A DNA stretch of 64,000 nucleotides from Oxalobacteraceae bacterium (GCA_025352145.1 JANXTY010000016.1:1-64000); one strand, 5' to 3'; shown: positions 40,634 to 50,938, counted from the stretch's first letter. Translations and numbers: made by a program. The notes: generated from the letters alone by a model not told the origin.

Positions 40634-41051
40634 CATGGCGAAGCGGGGTCGTTTAGATTTTCCGTTTAGATTTTTCATTAGTACCTGGCCCAGTACGTTT
40701 GTCGCTCACACTGGGCTTATGTTGCCCCGTGGGGAGTCGTCGCTTTGGACGCCGTGCCGCGAGGAAAAGGGTGTTCACGGAGGGCCGAAATGGTCAGCCA
40801 GCGCGGTACTCTTAGCTGCATAGTGTGCCCTCATCAAATTGTGGAGTGGAATACAAAAAGACGTGTCAAATTAATTGAGAGGCTATATGATGACGAACTT
40901 GGGTTCCGGCGAATGAACCGCAAATTAATTTTCCTGCTTGAATAGGAGCATATGAGGCCGATTAGGAAACATGTCCTCATATCTTTAAATGAAACAAAGC
41001 GCGGCAAAAGAAAATTTTTCTATCCTCACTTAATAAAATTAAACTGACTTC
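40634..41051. other. Intergenic region before the polysaccharide locus
   Basis: About 418 bases between the atp terminator and the export-protein gene. It must hold the promoter of the polysaccharide operon. A short open frame at 40745-40945 (ending GFRRMNRKLIFLLE) has no family I can name and may be a degenerate coding remnant. No JUMPstart-type element or clear hairpin is visible. A short direct repeat of GTTTAGATTTT occurs near 40652-40675. Confidence 0.4.
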
Positions 41052-43388
41052 ATGCTCCAAATTTCTCGTTGTGCATTGGCTTTTACGTTAGCACTGATAA
41101 GTGTTTCAGCTGCATCGCAAGAGACAACTAATAAAACAGTCCAACCGGATCAGACGTCAAATATTGGAGAGTTGCCATTAATCGGAATGGCTCCGTCCGC
41201 GAGCAAGGGGAAAATTAGCAATATTGATTCCGTCGCGACCGATACCAGCACAACTACTAAGGGCGTGGCCCTTGCCAGTAAAGATGTTCAGCAGCAGCAA
41301 ACTGCGACTCAAAATGGGAAAGTAGTATCCGCATATGGCGGTGCACCAAATGAGCTTCAGGCATTTTTACAAGAGGCGACAGGAAAGGTGCTACCAATAT
41401 TTGGCGCCGAGTTTTTTATTAATACTCCATCAACTTTTGCGCCAATACTCAACTCGCCAATTCCATCTGCCTACCTACTGGGGCCGGGCGATGAAATTTT
41501 GATCCGTGGCTGGGGCACCATTGACATAAATTATCGCGCTACTATTGACCGCAACGGGCTCATTACAATCCCACAAATTGGTACAGTGTTGCTCGGCGGT
41601 GTGAAAGCAGGCGATGCCGAAAGTGTGGTTCGCGGGGCAATAGAAAAGTTTTATAAAGGTGTAACCGTCAACGTTACCTTTGGACAATTGCGGGCTATAA
41701 CTATCTATGTTGTAGGTCAGGCCAGCAGGCCTGGCACGTACACTGTGTCGAGTTTGTCGACATTGATAACGGCATTATTTGCCAGTGGTGGCCCCAATGC
41801 CAACGGCAGCATGCGTCGGGTGCAAGTCAAGCGCACGGGTAAAGTGGTTGCTGAATTGGACTTGTATGCATTTATTACTAAGGGGGATAATTCGGCCGAC
41901 ATCAAGCTGCAAGACGGGGATACCATTTATATACCGTCGGCTGGTGGCTATGTTGCCTTGACTGGCAAGGTTAACAGTCCTGCTATTTATGAAGTGCGTA
42001 CGGCCAAAGACACCATTGAATCTATCCTTGATTTTGCGGGCGGTTTGCCAATTATTGCTGACCCGCGCCGTGCTTTTCTTGAGCGCATCGATCCCAAGGA
42101 GCGTAATCCACGTAGTGTCGAACAGTTTGCATTGAATGCGGAGGGCCTAAAAAAGACATTGAAAAATGGCGATCTCATCAACATCACATCGATCACGCCT
42201 AATTTCTCCAATGCGGTTGTACTTCGTGGCAATGTCGACCAACCTATTCGTGCCCCGTTTAAAGCCGGTATGCGGATCAGTGATTTAATTCCCAATCGTG
42301 AATACCTGATTACACGAAGCTCAATTCAGCGCCAAAACAATACTATTGGCACCGGAGATGGAACGACGACAGGCAGTATAGCGTCGCGCATAGGTGGATT
42401 GATTGATGAAATTAATTGGGACTATGCAGTTGTGGAACGTGTCAATCGGGCAGATCTGACGGTTAGTTTGATTCCTTTTAATCTGGGCAAGGTATTCGAA
42501 AGCGCAGCCAATCCTGACAATGTTGAGCTTCAGGCCGGCGATACAGTGACGATTTTTTCGCAAAATGATGTAGCCGTGCCGATCAATAAACGCCGGGTAT
42601 TTGTGCGTATTGAGGGAGAAGTTAATGTGCCGGGCGTGTATCAGATGGCCCCGGGTGAAAATCTGCAGATGCTGCTGGCTAAAGCTGGTGGCCCCACCCA
42701 AAATGCTTATCTGTTTGGTACGGCCTTTTATCGCGAGCAAGTTCGTCTGGAGCAGCAAGCCAATCTGGAAAAAGTGATCGACCGCTTAGAGTCCCAGTTG
42801 AGATTAGAACAGGCAAAAGGTGTTGTTGATATTCGCGGGCAATCGCAGGGTGAAGTGCAGATCGCCGAAATGAAACACCAAGCAGAATTGCTTGCTGCGC
42901 ACGAAACCATTTTACGCATGCGCAAGTTAGGTGCAACCGGCCGCGTGTCCTTTGGACTTGATCCGGCAGAACGTTCGTTTAATAAGTTGCCGCCGTTGAA
43001 ATTGGAAAATGCCGACCGCCTGGTTGTCCCCTTCCGTCCGGAGTTCGTGCATATTTTTGGCGCAGTCAATACAGAGGCATCGCTCCTTTGGCGTCCAGGC
43101 AAAGTGGTGGGCGCCTACATAGAAAAGGCGGGAATGCGTCAGGAGGCTGATGTAGATAACTTGTTTATCATCAGAGCTGACGGCTCTGTTGTATCCGAAG
43201 GTGGACGGGGTTGGTCGTTTAGAAGCCCACTTAACATTGAGGTGCAGCCTGGCGACAGCATTGTGATTCCTGAAAAGAATTTCGTAAGGGAAAGTGCTTG
43301 GTCTAAATTCACCAATGGCACCAAAGAATGGGCGCAGATACTTGCCAACTTTGGGTTGGGTGCGGCTGCTCTTAAAGTATTAAAGTAA
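41052..43388 (+). CDS. SLBB-domain polysaccharide export protein (Wza/OPX family)
   Basis: A 778-residue outer-membrane polysaccharide export protein. Residues 1-22 form a signal peptide (LAFTLALISVSAAS). The export (PES) domain begins at AYLLGPGDEILIRGWG near residue 140. Several SLBB domains follow, recognisable by VVGQASRPGTYTVSS, LTGKVNSPAIYEV, IEGEVNVPGVYQM and the final segment IFGAVNTEASLLW, ending in a C-terminal hydrophobic segment. A charged coiled-coil insert (about 570-625) is unusual for Wza and marks the long OPX subtype. No lipobox Cys is present. It opens the polysaccharide operon and pairs with the Wzz-like protein next. The ATG lacks a clear ribosome-binding site. Confidence 0.88.
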   Translation: MLQISRCALAFTLALISVSAASQETTNKTVQPDQTSNIGELPLIGMAPSASKGKISNIDSVATDTSTTTKGVALASKDVQQQQTATQNGKVVSAYGGAPNELQAFLQEATGKVLPIFGAEFFINTPSTFAPILNSPIPSAYLLGPGDEILIRGWGTIDINYRATIDRNGLITIPQIGTVLLGGVKAGDAESVVRGAIEKFYKGVTVNVTFGQLRAITIYVVGQASRPGTYTVSSLSTLITALFASGGPNANGSMRRVQVKRTGKVVAELDLYAFITKGDNSADIKLQDGDTIYIPSAGGYVALTGKVNSPAIYEVRTAKDTIESILDFAGGLPIIADPRRAFLERIDPKERNPRSVEQFALNAEGLKKTLKNGDLINITSITPNFSNAVVLRGNVDQPIRAPFKAGMRISDLIPNREYLITRSSIQRQNNTIGTGDGTTTGSIASRIGGLIDEINWDYAVVERVNRADLTVSLIPFNLGKVFESAANPDNVELQAGDTVTIFSQNDVAVPINKRRVFVRIEGEVNVPGVYQMAPGENLQMLLAKAGGPTQNAYLFGTAFYREQVRLEQQANLEKVIDRLESQLRLEQAKGVVDIRGQSQGEVQIAEMKHQAELLAAHETILRMRKLGATGRVSFGLDPAERSFNKLPPLKLENADRLVVPFRPEFVHIFGAVNTEASLLWRPGKVVGAYIEKAGMRQEADVDNLFIIRADGSVVSEGGRGWSFRSPLNIEVQPGDSIVIPEKNFVRESAWSKFTNGTKEWAQILANFGLGAAALKVLK

Positions 43389-43479
43389 GCTAAGGGTGTG
43401 CGCTGCACATCATGCGTGTACGGTATGGCCGTGCCAATCGCGGCTCATCAATAGAAAACGACTGAATTGACAATTACGT

Positions 43480-44679
43480 ATGGGTGAATCACAAATAGTA
43501 CGGCCTGCTGTGGAGGAAAATATAGAGGTGGATGAATTGGAGTTGATTGATATTTTGCTTATCCTAGCAAAACGCAAAAAGCTGATTTTCTTTTTCCCTT
43601 TGGTAGTCGCAGCGCTTACCGCTGGATTAACCCTTATTTTTCCAAATGTGTACAAGGCCAGCGTAAAGTTGCTTCCACCTCAACAGTCGCAGTCTGGTGC
43701 TGCGGCCATGATGGCGCAGCTTGGGGGCTTTGCAGGAGCTGCAGCCAGTGCCGCTGGTATAAAAAATCCAAGTGACTTGTATATGGGAATGCTGAGGAGC
43801 CGTACGATTGCTGAGAAAATAATTGCTAAATATGACCTAAAAAAAGTCTATGCGACAGACTCTTTAGAGTATGCCATTAAGACCTTGGCAGGTAATACAG
43901 TTATTGCTACAGGTAAAGACGGGATTATTGCAATTGATGTTGAGGATGAAGATAAGCACCTTGTTCCAAAGCTCGCAAACGCATACGCGGATGAATTGCT
44001 TAAATTAACAAATGTCATTTTAGCAACTGAGGCGTCTCAGAAAAGGATATTTTTTGAGCAACAGTTAGTGCTGGCTAAGGATAAATTGGCCGATGCAGAA
44101 ATTGCTTTGAAAGGCGGCTTAGAAAAAAACGGTGTCATTAGTGTCGATGGGGAAAGCCGTACGATCTTGGAAATTGTAAGTCGTTTAAGATCCAAAATTG
44201 CACTAAAGGAAATACAATTAAATGCGATGCGTGCATTTGTGACACCGAACAATCAAGAATTTAAACGAACAGAAGAGGAATTAGGCAGTTTGCGAGGAGA
44301 GCTCTTAAAGCTAGAAAATGGCCGCTCGGAGCTTGTGTCGCCAATTAGTAGCAAAAAAGTTGGTTTGGAGAGCATTAAGATTGTGCGAGAAGTGAAGTAT
44401 CGAGAAATGCTCTATGAATTGTTGGCTAGGCAATATGAGGCAGCACGTCTTGAGGAAGCCAAGGACACATCTATTATTCAGGTGTTGGATTTCGCTGTGG
44501 AACCGGAGCGCAAATCTAAACCAAAGCGTTTAATCATTGCTCTATTGGCAGCATTCTTCACTTTTTTTATTTCACTTGGGTGGGCGTTTCTTTCTGATAT
44601 GCGTGAGAGGGCACTCGTTTCCTCCGTGAGTATGGCTAAATGGGATAAGTTAAGATTGATGCTAGGTTTTAGGAATTAA
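43480..44679 (+). CDS. Wzz-type polysaccharide chain-length / co-polymerase protein
   Basis: A 399-residue inner-membrane protein with two membrane helices (FFFPLVVAALTAGLTLIF near residue 35-55 and LIIALLAAFFTFFISLGWAF near 365-385) flanking a large periplasmic coiled-coil domain: the Wzz (polysaccharide co-polymerase) build. The proline-rich segment before the second helix is short (VEPERKSKPKR). There is no tyrosine-kinase domain at the C-terminus, so it is a class-1 type co-polymerase rather than a Wzc-type kinase. It controls chain length together with the Wzy polymerase at 58.1 kb. Confidence 0.88.
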   Translation: MGESQIVRPAVEENIEVDELELIDILLILAKRKKLIFFFPLVVAALTAGLTLIFPNVYKASVKLLPPQQSQSGAAAMMAQLGGFAGAAASAAGIKNPSDLYMGMLRSRTIAEKIIAKYDLKKVYATDSLEYAIKTLAGNTVIATGKDGIIAIDVEDEDKHLVPKLANAYADELLKLTNVILATEASQKRIFFEQQLVLAKDKLADAEIALKGGLEKNGVISVDGESRTILEIVSRLRSKIALKEIQLNAMRAFVTPNNQEFKRTEEELGSLRGELLKLENGRSELVSPISSKKVGLESIKIVREVKYREMLYELLARQYEAARLEEAKDTSIIQVLDFAVEPERKSKPKRLIIALLAAFFTFFISLGWAFLSDMRERALVSSVSMAKWDKLRLMLGFRN

Positions 44680-44894
44680 TGCCAGGTGTAACATCATCGC
44701 TGTTTCAATGGCAAGATCGGCATAGAGAGCCTGACGCCCCAAGCGTCATTTGCCGTTTGTCGCTCGCCCCATCATTCGCTACAGCCTCATTCGAGTTGGC
44801 GCGTCAGAAATTTGGGGATATCAACAAGCAAAAGAAGGCCTAGCCCCTGTTACTCACCGCACACAATGCTATTAAAACAGAAGAGAACTAACCC

Positions 44895-46277
44895 ATGAAC
44901 ATCACCATCATCGGCACCGGTTATGTAGGTCTTGTCACCGGCGCCTGCCTAGCCGACTTGGGCAACAATATATTTTGCCTCGACGTGGACCAGGCTAAGA
45001 TTGACCTGCTCAACAGCGGCGGCGTGCCAATTTATGAGCCCGGCCTGAAAGAAGTGATTGAGCGAAATGTGGAAGCTGGCCGCCTGGCCTTCTCCACCGA
45101 CGTAGCCGCCAGCGTAGCTCACGGCAGCGTGCAGTTCGTCGCTGTAGGTACTCCTCCTGATGAAGACGGTAGCACCGACCTTCAATACGTGTTGGCCGCC
45201 GCCCGCAACATCGGTCGCTATATGACCGAACCCAAGGTGGTGGTCGACAAATCTACAGTGCCCGTGGGCACCGCCGACAAGGTCAGCGTCGTTATCCATC
45301 AAGAACTCGCACAGCGCGGCCAGCCAGACCTCGCTTTTTCAGTCGTCAGCAACCCCGAATTCCTTAAAGAAGGCGCCGCCGTAGAAGACTTCACCCGCCC
45401 CGACCGTATTGTGCTAGGCGTGGCCGACGACGCTGCTGGCCAGCAGGCCCTAGCTACCATGCGCCAGCTCTACGCTCCCTTTAACCGCAATCACGAGCGC
45501 ACCCGCGTCATGGACGTAAAAAGCGCCGAATTTACCAAATACGCCGCCAACGCCATGCTGGCCACCCGTATCAGTTTCATGAACGAGCTAGCCAACCTGG
45601 CCGAGCAGGTTGGGGCCGACATCGAACTGGTGCGCCAAGGCATAGGCTCAGACCCCCGCATTGGTTACAGCTTTCTGTATGCCGGCACCGGCTACGGCGG
45701 CAGCTGCTTTCCCAAAGACGTACAGGCCCTGATCCGCACCGGGCGCGAGCATGGCCAAACCCTGCGCATGCTGGAAGCCGTAGAGGCCGTCAACCATAAT
45801 CAGAAACAGGCGCTGGTGCAAAAGATATTTGCCCGTTATGGCCGCGACCTGAAGGGTAAAACTTTTGCGCTGTGGGGTTTGGCCTTCAAGCCCAACACCA
45901 ACGATATGCGCGATGCACCCAGCCGCGTGGTCATTAACGCACTGCTACGTGCCGGTGCGAATATTGTGGCGCACGACCCTGTGGCCATTACGGAAGCGCG
46001 TCGTGTGCTGGCAATCGATCTGGTCGACGCACCAGCCTATCTGGAGCGCATCCGGTTTGTGGCTCAGTCCGTGGAAGCTGCGCAGGGTGCGGATGCACTG
46101 ATCATTGTGACCGAGTGGAAAGATTACCTTTGTCCAAACTGGACTGCGCTGAAGGCTGGAATGAAAGCGTTCATGATCTTTGATGGGCGTAATTTGTATG
46201 AACCAGCAGCAGTGGCAGAGGCTGGTTTTCATTACTCGGCTATTGGCAGATCAACGAAACGATGGGAATTATCATGA
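44895..46277 (+). CDS. ugd: UDP-glucose 6-dehydrogenase
   Basis: A 460-residue NAD-dependent enzyme converting UDP-glucose to UDP-glucuronate in two oxidations. NAD site [15 protein letters not shown], then the VGTPPDEDG and [10 protein letters not shown] segments, [12 protein letters not shown], and the catalytic Cys in [14 protein letters not shown]. These match Ugd rather than UDP-N-acetylglucosamine dehydrogenase (WbpA/WecC type), though specificity is not proven by motif. Its codons are distinctly richer in C/G than those of the next genes, like the SDR and transferase genes at 59.3-60.8 kb. It overlaps the following oxidoreductase by four bases. Confidence 0.93.
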   Translation: MNITIIGTGYVGLVTGACLADLGNNIFCLDVDQAKIDLLNSGGVPIYEPGLKEVIERNVEAGRLAFSTDVAASVAHGSVQFVAVGTPPDEDGSTDLQYVLAAARNIGRYMTEPKVVVDKSTVPVGTADKVSVVIHQELAQRGQPDLAFSVVSNPEFLKEGAAVEDFTRPDRIVLGVADDAAGQQALATMRQLYAPFNRNHERTRVMDVKSAEFTKYAANAMLATRISFMNELANLAEQVGADIELVRQGIGSDPRIGYSFLYAGTGYGGSCFPKDVQALIRTGREHGQTLRMLEAVEAVNHNQKQALVQKIFARYGRDLKGKTFALWGLAFKPNTNDMRDAPSRVVINALLRAGANIVAHDPVAITEARRVLAIDLVDAPAYLERIRFVAQSVEAAQGADALIIVTEWKDYLCPNWTALKAGMKAFMIFDGRNLYEPAAVAEAGFHYSAIGRSTKRWELS

Positions 46278-47347
46278 CAAATAAATCAGTTCTTAGCTTT
46301 GCCCTTGTTGGTTGTGGTCGTATAGCCAAGCGTCATTCGGAATTGTTAGGTCATCAACAAATCAAAAATGCGCGAATGACAGCTGTGTGTGACCTAGTGG
46401 AAAATAAGGCCCAAAACATTGGGGTCGAATTTGGTGTGCCTTATTTCACAGATATGCATCAAATGATGCAGCAGTCAAATATAGATGTTGTAGTTGTTTT
46501 GACTGAAACCGGATACCACGCAAAACATGTCATTGAACTGGCATCTTATGGGAAACATATTGTTGTTGAAAAGCCGATGGCTTTAACACTAGACGATGCA
46601 GATGCAATGATCCAAGCATGCGATGCGGCCAATATTAAGCTCTTTATTGTCAAGCAAAATCGTTTTAATGTACCCGTCGTGAAACTGCGTGAAGCACTAA
46701 TGCAGAAACGGTTTGGCAAGTTGGTAATGGGCACGGTGAGAGTTCGCTGGTGTCGGCAGCAATCTTATTACGATCAGGCGCCATGGCGTGGGACGTGGGC
46801 ATTAGATGGTGGCGTGCTCTCTAATCAAGCAAGTCATCATGTTGACCTACTTGAGTGGATGATGGGAGATGTAGATAGCGTATTTGCCATGAGCACAACT
46901 GCCCTTGCAAATATTGAAGCAGAAGATACAGCAGTTGTTGCTCTGCGATTTAAAAATGGCGCACTTGGTGTAATTGAGGCAACAACTGCTGCGAGACCGA
47001 CTGATCTTGAAGGTTCCATCTCTGTTCTTGGTGAAGGTGGAACGGTTGAAATCGGTGGGTTTGCAGTGAATAAAATGAAAGTTTGGAACTTTGTTAAGCC
47101 CGAAGCAAACGATGAGGATGTGATGGAAAACTTTTCCGTCAACCCGCCAAGTGTCTATGGTTTCGGACACCAAGCGTACTACGAACATGTCGTTGATTGC
47201 ATTTTGAATGACAAACAGCAACTTGTGGATGGCTTTGTTGGAAGGAAAAGTCTGGAATTAATTAACGCAATTTATGAGTCAATCGAAACAGGTCGTGAGA
47301 TACCCTTGCGTTTCCGCGCACAGAAATGCCGTCTTGGGATACTCTAA
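46274..47347 (+). CDS. Gfo/Idh/MocA-family sugar-nucleotide oxidoreductase (WbpB/WlbA-like)
   Basis: A 357-residue NAD-dependent oxidoreductase. ATG 46274 overlaps the ugd stop (ATGA). The Rossmann motif is [21 protein letters not shown] carries the conserved Lys of the family, and [20 protein letters not shown] the catalytic His region. Homologues oxidise C3 of UDP-N-acetylglucosaminuronate as the first step to 2,3-diacetamido uronic acids. It is followed by an N-acetyltransferase and a PLP aminotransferase, exactly the three activities needed to turn a 3-keto sugar into a 3-acetamido sugar. Confidence 0.85.
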   Translation: MTNKSVLSFALVGCGRIAKRHSELLGHQQIKNARMTAVCDLVENKAQNIGVEFGVPYFTDMHQMMQQSNIDVVVVLTETGYHAKHVIELASYGKHIVVEKPMALTLDDADAMIQACDAANIKLFIVKQNRFNVPVVKLREALMQKRFGKLVMGTVRVRWCRQQSYYDQAPWRGTWALDGGVLSNQASHHVDLLEWMMGDVDSVFAMSTTALANIEAEDTAVVALRFKNGALGVIEATTAARPTDLEGSISVLGEGGTVEIGGFAVNKMKVWNFVKPEANDEDVMENFSVNPPSVYGFGHQAYYEHVVDCILNDKQQLVDGFVGRKSLELINAIYESIETGREIPLRFRAQKCRLGIL

Positions 47348-47814
47348 TGGGAGCACCATTATTAAAAAAATCAGGCATTGTTAATGTCAAGTTTGGTGAT
47401 AATGTTGTAGTCATTGAGCCGAGCAATATCTACGGGTGCACTATTGGCGATGGCGTCTTTATCGGGCCGTTCGTTGAAATACAAAAAAATGTGTTAATAG
47501 GTGCGCGTACAAAAATACAATCCCATGCTTTTGTTTGTGAATTGGTGCACCTTGGTGAAGATTGTTTTATCGGACACGGCGTAATGTTTATCAATGATTT
47601 ATTTGTCAATGGTGGTCCGGCATGTGGCGATAGATCATTATGGAAATCGACGCTGATTGGAAGCCATGTATCAATTGGCAGTAATGCGACTATTCTACCG
47701 GTCAACATTTGCGACAATGTGGTGATTGGCGCCGGTTCGGTTGTATTAAGAGATATTACTGAATCGGGCATTTATGCTGGGAATCCAGCAAGAAAAATTA
47801 GTGGTATTGAATGA
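47347..47814 (+). CDS. Hexapeptide-repeat sugar N-acetyltransferase (WbpD/WlbB-like)
   Basis: A 155-residue left-handed beta-helix acetyltransferase, using acetyl-CoA. The ATG shares a base with the stop of the preceding gene (TAATG). Hexapeptide repeats run from IYGCTIGDGVFIGPF to VVIGAGSVVLRDI. The segment FIGHGVMFINDLF, with the catalytic His, and the end AGNPARKISG are typical of WlbB/WbpD, which acetylate the 3-amino group of UDP-sugars. It overlaps the aminotransferase gene by four bases. Confidence 0.87.
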   Translation: MGAPLLKKSGIVNVKFGDNVVVIEPSNIYGCTIGDGVFIGPFVEIQKNVLIGARTKIQSHAFVCELVHLGEDCFIGHGVMFINDLFVNGGPACGDRSLWKSTLIGSHVSIGSNATILPVNICDNVVIGAGSVVLRDITESGIYAGNPARKISGIE

Positions 47815-48914
47815 TCAAGTTTCTTGACCTTGCGGCACAGTATCGTTCAATCAAGTCAGAAATTGATTGTGCAATACAAAATGTAATTCGTGATTCTGCA
47901 TTTATTGGCGGTAAGTATGTCCAAGAGTTTGAAAAACATTTTGCTGACCATGTAGGCGCTAAACATTGCTTAGGTGTTGGCAATGGTACCGACGCACTAG
48001 AGATTGCAATAGAGGCGGCACAACTTCCCGCAGGAAGCGAAATAATTGTCCCTGGCAACAGCTTCATTGCCAGTTCAGAGGCGGTTACAAGGTGTGGACA
48101 CAAAGTTGTTTTTGCTGACGTAGACGAAGGTTGCTATACGCTTACTCCTGAATCTGTTCGGAGTCATCTCACACCCTGCACCAAGGCGGTTGTGGCCGTT
48201 CATCTTTATGGACACCCTTGCGATATGGATCCTCTGATGGATCTAGCTCGTGAATATGGTCTATCAATTATTGAAGATTGCGCGCAGGCGCATGGTGCTG
48301 AATACAAGGGTCATCGTGTTGGTGGCATTGGACATATTGCCGCGTTTAGTTTTTATCCGGGAAAAAATCTCGGTGCCTATGGCGACGCAGGCGCAATTAC
48401 AACGCAGGATGATGACTTGGCAAAGCGCTGCAGGATGATTGCCAATCACGGGCGAATCGCCAAGTACGACCATGAATTTGAGGGGCGTAACTCTCGGCTG
48501 GACGGCCTACAAGCAGCCGTGTTAAGTGTGAAATTGCGGCATCTCGATTCATGGACAGATCATCGTATTGCTGCTGCAGAACAGTATCTCGCTGGCCTTG
48601 CTGGAGTTGGCGATCTTGTACTGCCAGTGCGTCAGGAATGGGCGAAGCAGGTCTATCACCTTTTTGTCATTCGAACCGATTTCCGCGACCAATTAAAAAG
48701 CTTCCTCGGTGATCAAGGTATCGAAGCAGGGGTTCACTACCCCATTGCCCTTCCTAAGCTCAATGCCTACCAGTACCTTGGGGTGCCAGACTTGAGCGCT
48801 TCCTACAATTGTGCGGATGCCAAGTTGCTCAGCCTGCCAATCGGTGAGCATGTTATGCCGGAAGATGTTTCGTTTGTTGTCGATCAGGTCCGTCGGTTCT
48901 TCCAACGTAACTGA
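47811..48914 (+). CDS. DegT/DnrJ/EryC1-family sugar aminotransferase (WbpE-like)
   Basis: A 367-residue PLP-dependent aminotransferase acting on a 3-keto (or 4-keto) nucleotide sugar with glutamate as donor. It begins MIKFLDLAAQYRSIK, contains GVGNGTDALEIAIEA, VHLYGHPCDM, IEDCAQAHGAEY and the PLP Lys in SFYPGKNLGAYGDAG. C-terminal GVHYPIALPKLNAY is normal. It overlaps the acetyltransferase (ATGA) and completes the oxidoreductase-acetyltransferase-aminotransferase trio, so the product is probably a 3-acetamido sugar for the polysaccharide. Confidence 0.9.
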   Translation: MIKFLDLAAQYRSIKSEIDCAIQNVIRDSAFIGGKYVQEFEKHFADHVGAKHCLGVGNGTDALEIAIEAAQLPAGSEIIVPGNSFIASSEAVTRCGHKVVFADVDEGCYTLTPESVRSHLTPCTKAVVAVHLYGHPCDMDPLMDLAREYGLSIIEDCAQAHGAEYKGHRVGGIGHIAAFSFYPGKNLGAYGDAGAITTQDDDLAKRCRMIANHGRIAKYDHEFEGRNSRLDGLQAAVLSVKLRHLDSWTDHRIAAAEQYLAGLAGVGDLVLPVRQEWAKQVYHLFVIRTDFRDQLKSFLGDQGIEAGVHYPIALPKLNAYQYLGVPDLSASYNCADAKLLSLPIGEHVMPEDVSFVVDQVRRFFQRN

Positions 48915-48977
48915 TACGCCACCCCGAAAAATTTGACTCAGAACGTCACAACATTCAACTATTACTGGGACATCAAG

Positions 48978-49685
48978 ATGATCTATATCGGCAAAAAACC
49001 AAAACAATACTACAAAAACATCTTAATGATGGTCGATCTCGGTATGCACGAACAGATTTTTGCTGAGCTATCGCAGCTGGTTCCTGTGGGCGCGACAATC
49101 CTCGATTTGGGTTGCGGGGAGGGGGCTCTTTCACAGCGACTGGTCGACAATGGATACAAGGTTTACTCGGTCGACAAGAACTCAGGGTACTTTAAGTGTG
49201 TAGGGTCGACCTTCATTGAGGTTGACTTTGATAAGCAGGGGGAGCTCAACGCTTTTATCGCGAAGCATGAGGAATCGTTCGATGCAGTGATCGGTATCGA
49301 GGTAATCGAGCATGTGGAGAACCAGTGGGAGTACATTCGGGGACTCAAGCGGATGTGCAAGACCGGCGGACACCTATTTGTTAGTACTCCCAATACTCAG
49401 TCATGGCTGAGTCGTCTACAGTTCCTTCGGACTGGAAGGTTCCACCAGTTTTCGGACCCTGATCTCGAGTATGGGCACATTTCGCCAGTGACGTTGTGGG
49501 AACTCGACGTAATACTGAAAGCATCAGGGTTATCCAAGATTAAGTCGATTGGGGTAGGCACGCTTCCTCCTTTGTACTTTACATCAGTCAAAACTATCAT
49601 TGCCAGCTTGATCGGGCTGCTGCTACGTCCATTTATGAATGGCCAGGTCGATGACTGGTGTGTCCTGTCTATATGTCGCAAATGA
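48978..49685 (+). CDS. SAM-dependent class I methyltransferase
   Basis: A 235-residue methyltransferase with SAM motif ILDLGCGEGALSQRL, motif II VYSVDKN, and the acidic motif FDAVIGIEVIEHVENQWEYIRGLKRM typical of UbiG/COQ3-like methyltransferases. ATG 48978 (GGGAC upstream) is preferred; a TTG at 48933 would add 15 residues. A C-terminal hydrophobic segment (SVKTIIASLIGLLLRPFM) may attach it to the membrane. In this context it could methylate a sugar or the growing chain; the acceptor is unknown. Confidence 0.83.
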   Translation: MIYIGKKPKQYYKNILMMVDLGMHEQIFAELSQLVPVGATILDLGCGEGALSQRLVDNGYKVYSVDKNSGYFKCVGSTFIEVDFDKQGELNAFIAKHEESFDAVIGIEVIEHVENQWEYIRGLKRMCKTGGHLFVSTPNTQSWLSRLQFLRTGRFHQFSDPDLEYGHISPVTLWELDVILKASGLSKIKSIGVGTLPPLYFTSVKTIIASLIGLLLRPFMNGQVDDWCVLSICRK

Positions 49686-50938
49686 AACAAATCTTTGTCA
49701 TCCCTTCGTGGTATCCCTCGAAGGATGATCCGGTATCTGGCATATTCGTGAAGAAGCAGGCCGAGGCTTTTTGTCAATATTCTGCGCAGTACATGCCCAT
49801 CGTTGGCTTGTGGGGTCAGTGTGACGAGAACATTCCACTAAATCACCCGAAACGCATTCCATCCTGGCTTCGTGACTATACCAGGCGACCGCAAGGTCAA
49901 TGGACTACCGAGAACGGCGTGGAGGTCGTGTCTGACCGCGTGATTTCCTGGTCACACAGACTGCCTTTCGGTGGGGCAGCTCGGCTGCTAGCCGTGACCC
50001 GCCGGAACATTCAACGGGCAATCCAACGGTTTGGTCAGATCGATTTGCTGCATGCTTATGTCTCGTATCCAGCAGGCTTTGTTGCGAGCCAAATGTCTCG
50101 AGAATTTGGCATCCCATATGTAATAACTGAGTTCATGGGGCCTTTCCCTTTCCTTGCGCACCAGCAGAAAAACGGAGAGCCGCGCACGGAAATTCGGCAA
50201 GCAATCCAAGGCAGTGCCTGCACGATCGTGTTGAGTGAATACCTGCGATGCAGATTTTCCGAACTATTACTGCCCGAGCCGACTGTTATCCCGTTTTCTG
50301 TTGATCACTCCCGTTTCTCGCCGCAGACGCGTACGCCCGACGGTATAGTTCGCATGGTCTGCTGTTGTCGACTGGTCGCGGAGAAAGGCGTATTTGAATT
50401 GATCATGAGTTTTTCGCACGCGCTGGAAACGCATCGAACGCTGCGTCTAACCTTGATTGGCAGCGGTCCGGACGAAACCGCACTGCGTGCACATGCCCGT
50501 CAATTCGGCGTTTATGAGCTGATCGATTGGAAGGGGCAGCTTGAAAACGACGCTGTTGCGGACATCATGGCCGGGTCGGATTTTTTCGTGCTACCAAGTC
50601 ACTTCGACACCTTTGGCGTGGTCTACATTGAGGCCATGGCTTGCGGACTCCCGATAATTGCCACTCGATGTGGCGGGCCGGATGGATTCATCCATGAAGC
50701 GCAAGGCATCCTTGTTGAGGTCAAGAATACCGCACAACTGACGGCGGCGATGTGTCAGATGGTCGAAGATTATGCGAACTATGATCGTCATGGGATCCGC
50801 GCTTATTCCGAAGGTTGCTTCGCAGACGCCATGGTCGTTGATTCAGTATCGAAGGTATATGACCGTGTCTTGAATATGGGTTCTAGTGTGCGTCAGCTAA
50901 AAGATAACCGGCACGAAATCAAGGCGAGGAATTTCTGA
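49682..50938 (+). CDS. Glycosyltransferase family 4 protein
   Basis: A 418-residue GT-B-fold glycosyltransferase. ATG 49682 overlaps the methyltransferase stop (ATGA). The N-terminal acceptor half starts IFVIPSWYPSKDDPVSGIFV, and the C-terminal donor half has VCCCRLVAEKGVFELI, LIGSGPDE and the E-x7-E region SHFDTFGVVYIEAMACGLPIIAT that binds the sugar nucleotide. It is cytoplasmic or peripheral and adds one sugar to the lipid-linked repeat unit. Its donor is unknown. It overlaps the next gene by one base. Confidence 0.9.
   Translation: MKQIFVIPSWYPSKDDPVSGIFVKKQAEAFCQYSAQYMPIVGLWGQCDENIPLNHPKRIPSWLRDYTRRPQGQWTTENGVEVVSDRVISWSHRLPFGGAARLLAVTRRNIQRAIQRFGQIDLLHAYVSYPAGFVASQMSREFGIPYVITEFMGPFPFLAHQQKNGEPRTEIRQAIQGSACTIVLSEYLRCRFSELLLPEPTVIPFSVDHSRFSPQTRTPDGIVRMVCCCRLVAEKGVFELIMSFSHALETHRTLRLTLIGSGPDETALRAHARQFGVYELIDWKGQLENDAVADIMAGSDFFVLPSHFDTFGVVYIEAMACGLPIIATRCGGPDGFIHEAQGILVEVKNTAQLTAAMCQMVEDYANYDRHGIRAYSEGCFADAMVVDSVSKVYDRVLNMGSSVRQLKDNRHEIKARNF

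Noticed and set aside
40745-40945. A 66-codon frame before the polysaccharide locus as a gene
   Set aside because: No recognisable family, poor start context and position in a probable promoter region; at most a remnant.
44732-44748. Hairpin TGACGC-CCCAA-GCGTCA after the Wzz-like gene as a terminator
   Set aside because: The stem is only six bases and no proper T-run follows; kept as too weak to list.
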